This document shows, one piece after another, positions 50,070 to 58,370 of a stretch of 64,000 bases of DNA. The translations under genes were made by a program, and so were the position numbers. Source of the DNA: Flavobacterium psychrotrophum. GTDB lineage: Bacteria; Bacteroidota; Bacteroidia; Flavobacteriales; Flavobacteriaceae. The DNA is taken from contig NZ_CP031557.1 of the NCBI RefSeq assembly GCF_003403075.1, forward strand, positions 4,464,001 to 4,528,000. The letters are read 5' to 3'. Each line of letters begins with the position of its first letter. The stretch's first letter is position 1. Below the pieces are notes generated by a model. The model was not told the origin of the DNA and searched no databases. It saw only the letters and a list, made by a program, of their open reading frames with translations.

Positions 50070-50510
50070 ATGCTGGAATCAAAAAACATTTATCTTTCTG
50101 ATGATGATGCAGATGACAGGGATTTCTTTACAGAAGCAGTTTTAGAAATTTCAAAAAAACATAAACTTACAATTAGTACCAATGGTGCAGAGCTTATGGA
50201 GCAACTGCAAAGACCACCCGTGCCACTACCGGACATTATCTTTCTGGATATTAATATGCCAAAGAAAGATGGTATACAAAGTCTGAATGAGATACGTAAA
50301 AACGAACTTACAGGCAATATTCCTGTGGTAATGTATTCTACAAGCGCTAATCCCGATTATATTAATAAAGCCCACAAACTTGGCGCTAACTTTTATTTTG
50401 TAAAGCCATCTGATTACAAAAGCCTTAAGCAGCGCATTGCAGCAGTACTTGCTATAGACTGGAGCCGTCAGGCATTTCCGGTAGACAGCTCGCAGTTTGT
50501 TTTGTGCTAA
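50070..50510 (+). CDS. Single-domain response regulator (CheY/Rcp1-like)
   Basis: A 146-residue receiver domain without an output domain. The acidic pocket is YLSDDDADDRD, phospho-acceptor Asp60 lies in IIFLDINMPKKDG, the switch Ser/Thr is in VVMYSTSANP and the Lys in YFVKPSD. This type often serves phytochrome-like or hybrid kinases; no such partner is adjacent, so cross-talk with the TPR kinases is only possible. It is 234 bases downstream of the LuxR-type regulator and probably a separate transcript. The spacer between them shows no other signal. Confidence 0.88.
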   Translation: MLESKNIYLSDDDADDRDFFTEAVLEISKKHKLTISTNGAELMEQLQRPPVPLPDIIFLDINMPKKDGIQSLNEIRKNELTGNIPVVMYSTSANPDYINKAHKLGANFYFVKPSDYKSLKQRIAAVLAIDWSRQAFPVDSSQFVLC

Positions 50511-50537
50511 GACCTATAATTACTATATATACTCATT

Positions 50538-50570
50538 ATAATGCCTTGCTTTTGCAGGGCATTATTTTTT
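50538..50570 (+). terminator. Terminator of the receiver gene
   Basis: A 12-bp stem ATAATGCCTTGC / GCAGGGCATTAT (one G-T pair, 4-base loop) is followed by TTTTT, 28 bases after the stop. It overlaps the 3' end of the convergent HMA gene. Confidence 0.85.
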
Positions 50571-50915
50571 ACAGCAATCATCAAGTCCGGCATATGCCTG
50601 TGGGTCTGCCTTTACATCGTCGGCATCATAGCCCAGTTTACCTATTGCCTGTTTTATGGCATCAAGGTTTGTTTTCTTGCTGTTGTAAGTAACTTTAATG
50701 GTCATGGCTTTTTCATCTAGCACTACCATCTGAACGCCTTTTTGTTTTAAAAGCGTACGGTTAAATTTATCACCGCAGGTTTCACAGGCCTTACAGTGGT
50801 CGCAATGTATAACGGTTTTAATAGTAGCCGTTTGCACTGTTTTTTGCTGCGCAGCCATATTTGCTGAGCTTAACAGTAGTGTAAATATGGCAAGGAGTTT
50901 AAATACGTTTTTCAT
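50562..50915 (-). CDS. Secreted heavy-metal-associated (HMA)-domain protein
   Basis: A 117-residue exported protein. The ATG at 50915 gives the signal peptide NVFKLLAIFTLLLSSANMAA. The HMA fold follows: KTVIHCDHCKACETCGDKF carries Cys pairs where the usual CxxC of copper chaperones stands, with extra Cys. KAMTIKVTYNSKKTNLDAIK and LGYDADDVKADPQ complete the fold; the C-terminus has CCKK. The HCDHCKACETC cluster suggests soft-metal binding. It may be a periplasmic metal chaperone, inferred from the family. Confidence 0.85.
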   Translation of the reverse strand: MKNVFKLLAIFTLLLSSANMAAQQKTVQTATIKTVIHCDHCKACETCGDKFNRTLLKQKGVQMVVLDEKAMTIKVTYNSKKTNLDAIKQAIGKLGYDADDVKADPQAYAGLDDCCKK

Positions 50916-50958
50916 CAAGTGTCTTTTATGTAAATATATTGATCTTTTTACAAATAAG

Positions 50959-50982
50959 AAAGCACGATTGATATCGTGCTTT
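50959..50982 (-). terminator. Terminator of the hemL operon
   Basis: A 10-bp stem AAAGCACGAT / ATCGTGCTTT with a TGAT loop ends on the minus strand in TTTCTTATTT, 23 bases past the hemL stop. Confidence 0.7.
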
Positions 50983-51004
50983 TATAATATAATGTACTAA
51001 TACT

Positions 51005-52291
51005 CTATAACGTATTTGCCGTTTTTTCAATAGCCGCCAGCGTTAGGTTAAGGTCGTCATAAGTAAGGGCATCGGTAATAAACCAGGTTTCATAAGCCGA
51101 TGGCGCTATGTATACACCGTTTTCTAATAACCCGTGAAAGAACTTTTTAAAGGTGTCGTTATTGCCATAACCCGCCGAAGCAAAATCGGTAACCGGGCGC
51201 GCATCAAAATGTACCGATATCATAGAACCCTTACGGTTAATGGTATGGGCAATATTTTTTCTTTCGAGTATGTTACGCATACCTGTTTCCAGATAGGCTG
51301 TTTTAGCATCGAGTCTTGTAAAAATGCCTGAATCGGCACTTAGGGCTTTAAGCATTTCGAGGCCGGCAGCCATGGCTAAAGGGTTACCACTCAACGTGCC
51401 TGCCTGGTAAACAGGGCCTACGGGTGCCAGGTAATTCATAATCTCATTACGCGCTGCAAAAGCCCCAACAGGAAGTCCGCCGCCTATAACCTTACCAAAT
51501 GCTACAATATCTGCTTTGATGTTAAACAATTCTTGTGCGCCACCTTTTGAAAGGCGGAAACCCGTCATTACTTCATCAAAAATTAGTAGCGTGCCGTTAT
51601 CATCGCAAAGTTTGCGCAGGCCTTCTAAAAAGCCATCGGCAGGAGGGATGCAGCCCATATTGCCCGCTACAGGCTCTATGATTATGGCTGCTATTTCATT
51701 TGGGTTAGCCGAAAATATCTCAGCTACATTAGCAAGGTCGTTGTAATTAGCTAATAGTGTATCTTTAGCCGTACCCTGGGTTACGCCGGGGCTGTTTGGC
51801 GAACCAAACGTTACCGCGCCGCTACCCGCCTGAATAAGGAACGAGTCTGAGTGGCCGTGGTAACAACCCGAAAACTTGATGATCTTTTCGCGGTTGGTAA
51901 AGCCACGTGCCAGCCGAATGGCGCTCATACAGGCTTCGGTTCCGCTGTTTACAAAACGTATTTTATCAATATTAGGAACCATGCTTACTGCCAAAGCAGC
52001 AATCTCGGTTTCCAGCGCTGTAGGTGTACCAAAAGATGTGCCCTTCTTTGCACGCTCTATAACGGCATCCACTACGGGTGCATAAGCATGCCCCAGTATC
52101 ATGGGGCCCCAGCTGTTTATATAGTCTATATATTTGTTGCCATCTTCATCAAAAAGATAAGCACCATTAGCTTCTTTAATAAATATAGGTGTGCCACCTA
52201 CTGCCTTAAAGGCACGTACAGGAGAGTTGACACCTCCGGGTATTACTTCGCTTGCCTCAGCAAAAAGGCGGCTGCTTCTTTCGTATAACAT
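51005..52291 (-). CDS. hemL: Glutamate-1-semialdehyde 2,1-aminomutase
   Basis: PLP enzyme that converts glutamate-1-semialdehyde to 5-aminolevulinate in C5 haem synthesis. The 428 residues match the family. Motifs are [85 protein letters not shown] and the PLP Lys in [16 protein letters not shown]. The gene follows the LysM protein gene by 2 bases and is the last of a three-gene operon. Confidence 0.96.
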   Translation of the reverse strand: MLYERSSRLFAEASEVIPGGVNSPVRAFKAVGGTPIFIKEANGAYLFDEDGNKYIDYINSWGPMILGHAYAPVVDAVIERAKKGTSFGTPTALETEIAALAVSMVPNIDKIRFVNSGTEACMSAIRLARGFTNREKIIKFSGCYHGHSDSFLIQAGSGAVTFGSPNSPGVTQGTAKDTLLANYNDLANVAEIFSANPNEIAAIIIEPVAGNMGCIPPADGFLEGLRKLCDDNGTLLIFDEVMTGFRLSKGGAQELFNIKADIVAFGKVIGGGLPVGAFAARNEIMNYLAPVGPVYQAGTLSGNPLAMAAGLEMLKALSADSGIFTRLDAKTAYLETGMRNILERKNIAHTINRKGSMISVHFDARPVTDFASAGYGNNDTFKKFFHGLLENGVYIAPSAYETWFITDALTYDDLNLTLAAIEKTANTL

Positions 52292-52293
52292 GG

Positions 52294-53277
52294 TTATTTT
52301 ACTTTAAGTACCTGGCCTATGCTTAGGGCATTGCCGTTAAGGCCGTTTAATCGAATCAGTTCGTCTACCGTTGTATTGTGCTTTTTAGAGATCGAATACA
52401 ATGTTTCTCCCTGGGCTACCGTATGGCTATCTGCGGCAGCTACAGTAGTAGGCTGAGTGGCCGGCTGTACAGTTTTAGCAGGAGCGGCTGTATTTGTAAC
52501 AGGTGCTTCTGCCGTGCCGATGCTAACGCGCGGAGTGTTTATTTGTGCCGGAGCTTTTTCAGCTGCCACTACCACAGGCTCCTCTTTTTTTATCGCTGCC
52601 TTCTTTTTATAGGTACCACCCATAACTTCTTCGTCATACTGCGCTAACTGAAAACGCTCAATAAGGCCTATTAGTTTTTCAGGATATTTAGGGTCGGTAG
52701 CATAGCCTGCTGCTCTTAAGCCCTTAGCCCATCCTTCATAATCGTCTTTGTCAAGCTTAAAAAGGTTAGCATAGCGGCTGCGCCCCGTAAGAAAAAGGGC
52801 ATGATCTTCAAACGATCCTGCTGCGGTTGGGTATTTACGGAAACATTCCTGTGCGGCATCGTCATCGTGGTACACCTTATCGCCGGTCCAGTCGTTATGG
52901 CATTTAATGCCAAAGTGGTTGTTGGCACTTACGGCAAGGTCGCCACGGCCTGCGCCGCTTTCCAGTATGCCCTGCGCCAGTATAATACTGGCCGGTATAC
53001 CGTGTTTGTTCATATTATTCTGGGCAATGCCCTTGTAATTATTTACATACTCTTTTACCTGCTCGCTATACACCACCGTGCGCGATGTGCTTTGAAGCAC
53101 CTCTGTACTGCCGGTATTAGCAGCCGTAGTATTAGATGTTGATCCCTTTGTTTTACGGGTTTTAGTCTTGGTAACTGCCTTAGTGGTTTGTATGTGTGGC
53201 TTGGTGCTTTTACTTTTGCTGCTTCCGCAGGCTACAAGGGTTCCTAAAACTACAAAGGCTACAATCTTTCTAATCAT
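52294..53277 (-). CDS. Glucosaminidase-domain protein with LysM (FlgJ-like muramidase/glucosaminidase)
   Basis: Peptidoglycan hydrolase, 327 residues, predicted lipoprotein ([18 protein letters not shown], lipid-modified Cys17). A low-complexity Thr/Lys/Ser linker follows. The GH73-type domain is [20 protein letters not shown] (catalytic Glu in the GILESG motif), [20 protein letters not shown] and [21 protein letters not shown] Pro/Ala linker then leads to a C-terminal LysM ([20 protein letters not shown]). It overlaps the start of the PLP-enzyme gene by 8 bases and precedes hemL by 2 bases. Confidence 0.93.
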   Translation of the reverse strand: MIRKIVAFVVLGTLVACGSSKSKSTKPHIQTTKAVTKTKTRKTKGSTSNTTAANTGSTEVLQSTSRTVVYSEQVKEYVNNYKGIAQNNMNKHGIPASIILAQGILESGAGRGDLAVSANNHFGIKCHNDWTGDKVYHDDDAAQECFRKYPTAAGSFEDHALFLTGRSRYANLFKLDKDDYEGWAKGLRAAGYATDPKYPEKLIGLIERFQLAQYDEEVMGGTYKKKAAIKKEEPVVVAAEKAPAQINTPRVSIGTAEAPVTNTAAPAKTVQPATQPTTVAAADSHTVAQGETLYSISKKHNTTVDELIRLNGLNGNALSIGQVLKVK

Positions 53278-54172
53278 CCGATAGGGTTTTTATTAAGGTT
53301 TCATTCTTTTTTGCCAGTAACTTGTTCATGCCTGCAATGCCCTGCAACCCGCCGGTGTGTATAAGCAGGATGCGGCTGTTAGCAGGAAAAAATCCGTTAC
53401 TGATACCGTCTATAACGCCAAAAACCATCTTTGCCGTATATACGGGGTCAAGCGGAATAGACGTCTGGCCAAAAAAAGCATTTATAAAAGTTATCAGTTT
53501 GGGCGTTACTTTTCCGTATCCGCCAAAGTGGTAATCTTCTATAAGCTGCCAGTTTTGGTTTTTTGCAAATGTAAGTATATCATCTTGTAATCCTGCATTT
53601 TTTAACGCCGGATAGCCCAAAACTGCCTGGTGTGGCAGTGCCGAATTGATAAGGCCAGCTATGGTGCCACCCGTACCCACGGCGGTGCAAATGTGTGTAA
53701 ACGCGCTGTCTTCTTCCGTCAGTATCTCTTCGCATCCCTTTACTGCAAGGGCATTGGTACCACCCTCAGGTACAATGTAGCAATCGCCAAATTCGGCTGT
53801 TATTGCTGCAATAAAATCAGGTTCGGCCTTATGTCTGTAGGCTTCGCGCGATATAAATTTAAACTGCATGCCGCAGCTTTGTGCAAAGGCAAGGGTAGGG
53901 TTTTCGGTTATTTTACTTTCAAGCTCCTCCCCGCGGATAATACCTATGGTGTCAAAACCATATTCTTTTCCGGCGGCTGCCGTAGCGGCTATGTGGTTGC
54001 TGTAGGCACCGCCAAAGGTAAGCAGTGCTGTTTTGCTCATGCGCTTTGCCTCCTGTATGTTATACTTAAGCTTACGGAACTTATTGCCCGAAATATGTGG
54101 GTGCAACAGGTCTTCCCGCTTTATGGTAAGGGTAATGTTGTTTAGGAAGGTAAGGGGTACCGTTTGGTTCAT
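53270..54172 (-). CDS. PLP-dependent ACC deaminase/D-cysteine desulfhydrase-like enzyme
   Basis: Fold-type II PLP enzyme, 300 residues from 54172 (MNQTVPLTFLNNITLTIKRE); the frame to 54265 adds only non-homologous residues. Motifs are KREDLLHPHISGNKFRKLKY (PLP Lys in GNKFRK), LLTFGGAYSNHIAATAAAG, AVGTGGTIAGLI and RILLIHTGGLQGIAGM. These fit D-cysteine desulfhydrase or ACC-deaminase-like enzymes; the substrate is not decidable from sequence. It overlaps the LysM gene by 8 bases, starting a three-gene operon. Confidence 0.88.
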   Translation of the reverse strand: MNQTVPLTFLNNITLTIKREDLLHPHISGNKFRKLKYNIQEAKRMSKTALLTFGGAYSNHIAATAAAGKEYGFDTIGIIRGEELESKITENPTLAFAQSCGMQFKFISREAYRHKAEPDFIAAITAEFGDCYIVPEGGTNALAVKGCEEILTEEDSAFTHICTAVGTGGTIAGLINSALPHQAVLGYPALKNAGLQDDILTFAKNQNWQLIEDYHFGGYGKVTPKLITFINAFFGQTSIPLDPVYTAKMVFGVIDGISNGFFPANSRILLIHTGGLQGIAGMNKLLAKKNETLIKTLSDD

Positions 54173-54229
54173 GGGGTAAAGATACTTGTTTTTTAGCAGG
54201 GGTAAAGACTGTTCTTTGACCTCACAAAA

Positions 54230-54420
54230 TATTGGGTTTCGCAAAGGCACACAAAGAAGGCGCAAAGTTTCACAAAGGTTTCATCTGAGTGAATTACTGA
54301 AACGCACGCACGTATTGGTTACGGTGGCAAACAACAAAGGGAAGGGATATTTTCGGTCATATCCATGTAGCAAAATCCGCACAAATCCGCGCTTGTGCAG
54401 CATCCGTATCATCCGCGTTC
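54230..54420. repeat. Dispersed intergenic repeats
   Basis: The 335-base spacer 54173-54507 between divergent genes holds CGCAAAGGCACACAAAGAAG..GCGCAAAGTTTCACAAAGG and, further on, TCCGCACAAATCCGCG..CATCCGTATCATCCGCGTTCC. The first is a reverse-complement relative of 57045-57085. The second is related to 13950-13986. These are typical non-coding repeats; the remainder has the promoter at 54482 only. Confidence 0.55.
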
Positions 54421-54481
54421 CTTTACAGGAAATCCGCAACGCACTTTTTTTGTAATTATTATAACCGATTACAATTTTTCG

Positions 54482-54489
54482 TAATTTTG
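54482..54489 (+). promoter_or_regulatory. -7 element of the GAF-protein gene
   Basis: TAATTTTG matches TAnnTTTG, 18 bases before the ATG at 54508. Confidence 0.5.
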
Positions 54490-54507
54490 CAGTCACACAC
54501 AATCACA

Positions 54508-56883
54508 ATGAAGATGGATGATGCGCAAGACATAAAAGGGCCGCTTATTGCCCGGATATCATTTCATAAAGTGCTCGAAGCATTAGAGCAGATTGCTGAA
54601 AATGATGTAGACTACCGTGCAGACTATGCAAAGGCATTGCTTAAGCATGCCGCCCCGTTTCCTGAGCTGCGCCAAGGAATAGAAGACATTAGCCTTATTA
54701 GCAAACATGAAAGCCTGATACGCAACCTGCTGGCCGACCTTTTTCCTACAGCACTTAGCAATAACGAGATTAAGGCAGCAGCCATACCTTTTTTTAATTT
54801 TTCTTTTAACCATACCAATCGATTTAAAAAAATACTTACCGATGCCGGTGTTGATTTTGGCATAAGCATACGTAACATGGATGAACACCAGTTCTACGTG
54901 TTTAGTTGTTGCCTGGTGCTTAATATGTATTATGGTTACCACTTTGATTTTAGCAAGCCGCTGTTTTACGACATTCCGGATGCTGAGGGTATTATGCACC
55001 ATTACCGTATTTTATACAATGCCGATTTTATGGAGCTTATCCCTACAGATAAGGCTGTAGCGGTTACTAAAGAGGATGTTGATGTCCTGATGGATAATTT
55101 TGACAACCTCGAAATGTGGCAGGAAAAATTCCCCGAGGGCAGCTGGATAGCAAAGGGTTTTGGTATGGTGTCATTATTTGATGCTACTGCCGAAAGCGCG
55201 ATTTCTAACCTTAAGAGCAACCTGCTTACAAACGAAGATTTTAATGAGTTTACAAGGGATAACTTTGAGGCGATATTTCGCTCTATATATAAGATAGGCG
55301 ACCTGCGCATAGGTTTTACCGAAGTGAATACCGAAGATAACATTTTTCGCTTAGCACCTTTTGATGATATTAAGAGCTATATTCTTAAGGATGTAGATGA
55401 GATGAACTGTGGTGCCATGTTTTGCAGCGACACGCTGGATGAAATACTGCAAGACAAAAAGTACCTTATCATATCTGATGTTGAGCGCTTTTTAGAAGAA
55501 AATAGTGAAGATGCAGCACTGGCACGCCACCTGCTTTCGCAGGATATTCGTAGTTGTATACTGGCTCCAATTGTAAAGAACAACCGTTTCTACGGTTTTA
55601 TAGAAATGGTTTCATCGCGTGCTAAAGAGCTAAACAGCATTAATGCAAATAAGCTGGGCTACATAATGCCGTTTATTACCGATACTTTAGAGCGCTATTA
55701 CAGCGAATTGCAAAATGAGATCGATGCCATAATCCAGAACGAGTATACTGCCATTCATCATAGTGTGTACTGGAAGTTTAGGGAAGAGGCTATGTCGCAC
55801 CTGCATGAGCGCAACAACCGTGAAGCGTTTAAAGAAATTGTCTTTAAAGAGGTATATCCATTATACGGGCAGATAGACGTAAAAGGGTCATCTACGGCGC
55901 GTAATGAGAGTACTGAGAAAGATCTTGTGCTGCAAATACAAAAACTGCTTTCACTTTTCCGTTATATATTTGAGGAAGAACAACTACCCCTTATTGAGCA
56001 GCATGTTTATGAGCTGGAGACCATAGAGGACAAACTAAAAGAATCGCTTAAAGCGGATACTGAGTCTAACATTCAGAATTACCTGCTTAATGAGGTGCAC
56101 CCTGTTTTGCAGCATTTTGACTCATCAAACAGCGAAGTACACAAGCGCATTGCCGCTTATTTTGCTACGCTGGATGGTAAGGTAAATATGGTATATGAAA
56201 GCCGTAAGGATTTTGACCGTACCCTTAGCGCCATCAATAAGCAAATGGCTAACCTGCTTGATGAAAAGCAGGCACAGGCACAGGCGTTTTTTCCGCATTA
56301 TTATGAGCGTTTCAAGACCGATGGCGTAGAGCATAACCTGTATATTGGGGCAAGCATTTCGCCTAAGCACCAGTACAATCCGTTATACCTTAATAATCTA
56401 AGATTGTGGCAGCTACAGGTAATGTGCGAAATGGAAAATGAGTATTATCGAATTAAGCCTAACCTGCCTTATGAACTGGATGTTACATCGCTGATACTGG
56501 TATTTAGTTCGCCAATATCTATTCGTTTCCGTATGGATGAAAAACGTTTTGATGTAGACGGTACCTACAATGCCCGTTATGAGGTGGTTAAAAAGCGTAT
56601 TGATAAGAGTAATATTAAGGGTACTAAAGAGCGCATTACCCAAAAAGGTAAGATAACCATTGTATATACCCAGAAAAAAGAAGAGGCAGAGTACAGGCGT
56701 TACATACAGTTTTTACAACACAAACACCTGCTGGGTAATGTTATAGAAACATTTGATGTAGAAGACCTGCAGGGCGTTACCGGCCTTAAAGCGTTAAGGG
56801 TTTCTATAAATTACAAGGCTGGCCAAAAGAATGAAGGTGCTTATACATATGAAGACCTTTTAAAAGAACTTCAGCAAAAATAA
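54508..56883 (+). CDS. Large GAF-domain protein of unknown function
   Basis: A 791-residue cytoplasmic protein without signal or membrane helix; the start at 54508 follows the promoter, and an upstream TTG at 54487 is unlikely. The N-terminal 180 residues are helical (FHKVLEALEQIAENDVDYRA). A GAF-like sensor domain lies near 290-410 (YLIISDVERFLEE, DIRSCILAPIVKNNRFYGFI). A second helical region follows (about 420-620), and a C-terminal alpha/beta part ends in YIQFLQHKHLLGNVIETFDV. No catalytic motif was recognised. It converges on the HD-PycTM gene. It may act as a ligand-sensing scaffold; this is unproven. Confidence 0.75.
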   Translation: MKMDDAQDIKGPLIARISFHKVLEALEQIAENDVDYRADYAKALLKHAAPFPELRQGIEDISLISKHESLIRNLLADLFPTALSNNEIKAAAIPFFNFSFNHTNRFKKILTDAGVDFGISIRNMDEHQFYVFSCCLVLNMYYGYHFDFSKPLFYDIPDAEGIMHHYRILYNADFMELIPTDKAVAVTKEDVDVLMDNFDNLEMWQEKFPEGSWIAKGFGMVSLFDATAESAISNLKSNLLTNEDFNEFTRDNFEAIFRSIYKIGDLRIGFTEVNTEDNIFRLAPFDDIKSYILKDVDEMNCGAMFCSDTLDEILQDKKYLIISDVERFLEENSEDAALARHLLSQDIRSCILAPIVKNNRFYGFIEMVSSRAKELNSINANKLGYIMPFITDTLERYYSELQNEIDAIIQNEYTAIHHSVYWKFREEAMSHLHERNNREAFKEIVFKEVYPLYGQIDVKGSSTARNESTEKDLVLQIQKLLSLFRYIFEEEQLPLIEQHVYELETIEDKLKESLKADTESNIQNYLLNEVHPVLQHFDSSNSEVHKRIAAYFATLDGKVNMVYESRKDFDRTLSAINKQMANLLDEKQAQAQAFFPHYYERFKTDGVEHNLYIGASISPKHQYNPLYLNNLRLWQLQVMCEMENEYYRIKPNLPYELDVTSLILVFSSPISIRFRMDEKRFDVDGTYNARYEVVKKRIDKSNIKGTKERITQKGKITIVYTQKKEEAEYRRYIQFLQHKHLLGNVIETFDVEDLQGVTGLKALRVSINYKAGQKNEGAYTYEDLLKELQQK

Positions 56884-56884
56884 A

Positions 56885-56902
56885 TTTACGATATATCGTA
56901 AA
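56885..56902. other. Palindrome TTTACGATATATCGTAAA, copy 1
   Basis: A perfect 18-bp palindrome 2 bases after the GAF-protein stop. An identical core occurs at 57113-57136. Its overlap with a terminator stem (56901) suggests a DNA-level site rather than a hairpin. Confidence 0.6.
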
Positions 56903-56946
56903 AAAAGTAAAGCCGCCCCTATTGAAGGGCGGCTTTACTTTTTTAT
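56901..56946 (+). terminator. Terminator of the GAF-protein gene
   Basis: A 14-bp stem AAGTAAAGCCGCCC / GGGCGGCTTTACTT with an 8-base loop is followed by TTTTT. Confidence 0.9.
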
Positions 56947-57044
56947 TGATGCCGAGTTGTAAATATAGTTCAACACCATGAAAATCTTTCGCGAAACGCG
57001 AAACTGTACAGTTAACTTAATTGTAATCTAAGTGCTGATGAGTT

Positions 57045-57085
57045 GCTAAGCTTTGCGACTCTGTGTCTTTGCGAGAAAAAACTTT
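57045..57085. repeat. Dispersed repeat fragment
   Basis: TTTGCGACTCTGTGTCTTTG is the reverse-complement type of the repeat at 54230-54280. It lies between convergent genes. Confidence 0.5.
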
Positions 57086-57112
57086 TAAACGGGATATATT
57101 CACTTAGTTTTA

Positions 57113-57136
57113 TTTTTTACGATATATCGTAAAAAA
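57113..57136. other. Palindrome TTTTTTACGATATATCGTAAAAAA, copy 2 (24 bp)
   Basis: A perfect 24-bp palindrome 20 bases past the HD-PycTM stop, sharing the core ACGATATATCGT with copy 1. The two copies bracket the convergent spacer. Confidence 0.6.
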
Positions 57137-57155
57137 TAAAGTCAGCACAGAATTT

Positions 57156-58343
57156 CTAAAGCATCCAGAACGCATATACAAACGATGATACCGAAACAAT
57201 AATGCCTGTCATAAATATGTTATAGGTAATACGCAGTAATTTGTACTTGCGGTCCAGTACCAGCCCCAGGTAGTATAGGTCTTTTACCAGCGATCCGTAT
57301 ACATAGTCTCTGTCCATCATCATTTCTTTTATGGCAGCATCATAATCTTCAAGGCTCATTTTGTGAAAGTTGCCAAAGAATAAGAGATTAACCTTTCTGT
57401 TTGCCACATCTTCTTTTGTAAATGTGCTTGTGTTTACCTTAGGGCGTGTAGAAAGAATAGCAAACACTATCGATACCGTGCTAAACAGCATCATAATAAA
57501 TGTAGGCATAATCAAGTGTGCGTTAGCAGGGCTGTCCAGCTTAGGTATCAGGCTGCTCAGCGCTATAGATATGATAATCGTATTGACAGATAGCAGTATG
57601 TTTGCCTTACTGTCTGCAATGTCGCTCAGGCGTGTGTGGTTGCCCAGTGTAACCCTGAACATCGTGTCTATACCTCTTTCCGGTTTTTCAGCCTTCTTAG
57701 CATCCTCCTCTTTTTTCTTTTTCTTTTTTTCTTTCTTTTTACTGTCAGAGCTACACGTGTTTATAGCCTCCTGTAATGCTGCAATATTAGCGTCCTTTAA
57801 AGGCTGTAAAACTTTTTTGGCATAGGCGGTATAGTAGCGGTGCTTGTGCAGCAACATCAGGCGATTGCCCACAGCCCATTCAAGATCGGTAAAGGTATTA
57901 AAGCCGGTAATTTTCCATTCCTCACGCAGTAGTTCAGAGAGCTGAATGTAATTATGGTCTGCAAAGTGTGCGCAGTCGGCATCTTTTATAACAGCCTCCA
58001 GTGTATTTTTCGGTTCGGCACGCAACTCTGTAGCCAGTATCAGGTGGCTAATTATCCGCGCTTTATCTTCGGGGTAATTGTGCTCTTTTAAAAAGTCGAG
58101 GGCAATTTTGCTACTGCGTCTTTCGTGGTTATCAGGCCCTTCTATATATCCGGTATCATGAAACCATGCCGCAAGGGCAAGCTCTTCCGCTTCATCTTCG
58201 CTTACTCCCTCTCCCTGTCCTATGGCAGCGGCAGCGTTAACTACACGTAAAGTATGGTTAAAATTATGGTAGATATAATGCGGAGATAACCTATCTTTGA
58301 ATAGGTGGAACACAAAATTTTCCGCTTTTTCGACAATTTTCAT
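57156..58343 (-). CDS. HD-domain phosphohydrolase fused to Pycsar-effector-type membrane domain
   Basis: A 395-residue two-part protein. The start at 58343 (MKIVEKAENFVFHLFKD) is preferred over a TTG eight codons upstream. Residues 20-185 form an HD phosphohydrolase: YHNFNHTLRV (His30), AAWFHDTGYIEG (the HD pair, H62-D63), HERRSS (His73) and VIKDADCAHFAD (Asp121). A Lys/Glu-rich linker covers about 198-222. The C-terminal part matches the PycTM/Pycsar-effector type (DUF5706-like): GNHTRLSDIADSKANILLSV entering TM1, TM2 near 277-297, and TM3 near the end (IFMTGIIVSVSSFVYAFW). No cyclase gene is nearby, so this is not a complete Pycsar pair. It could sense or degrade a nucleotide signal. Confidence 0.85.
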   Translation of the reverse strand: MKIVEKAENFVFHLFKDRLSPHYIYHNFNHTLRVVNAAAAIGQGEGVSEDEAEELALAAWFHDTGYIEGPDNHERRSSKIALDFLKEHNYPEDKARIISHLILATELRAEPKNTLEAVIKDADCAHFADHNYIQLSELLREEWKITGFNTFTDLEWAVGNRLMLLHKHRYYTAYAKKVLQPLKDANIAALQEAINTCSSDSKKKEKKKKKKEEDAKKAEKPERGIDTMFRVTLGNHTRLSDIADSKANILLSVNTIIISIALSSLIPKLDSPANAHLIMPTFIMMLFSTVSIVFAILSTRPKVNTSTFTKEDVANRKVNLLFFGNFHKMSLEDYDAAIKEMMMDRDYVYGSLVKDLYYLGLVLDRKYKLLRITYNIFMTGIIVSVSSFVYAFWML

Positions 58344-58370
58344 CAGCAAGTTAATTAACACAACCAAATT

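Noticed and set aside
57370..57825. A 151-codon plus-strand frame opposite the HD-PycTM gene
   Set aside because: Its long Phe/Leu/Ser run is the antisense of the Lys/Glu linker; not an independent gene.
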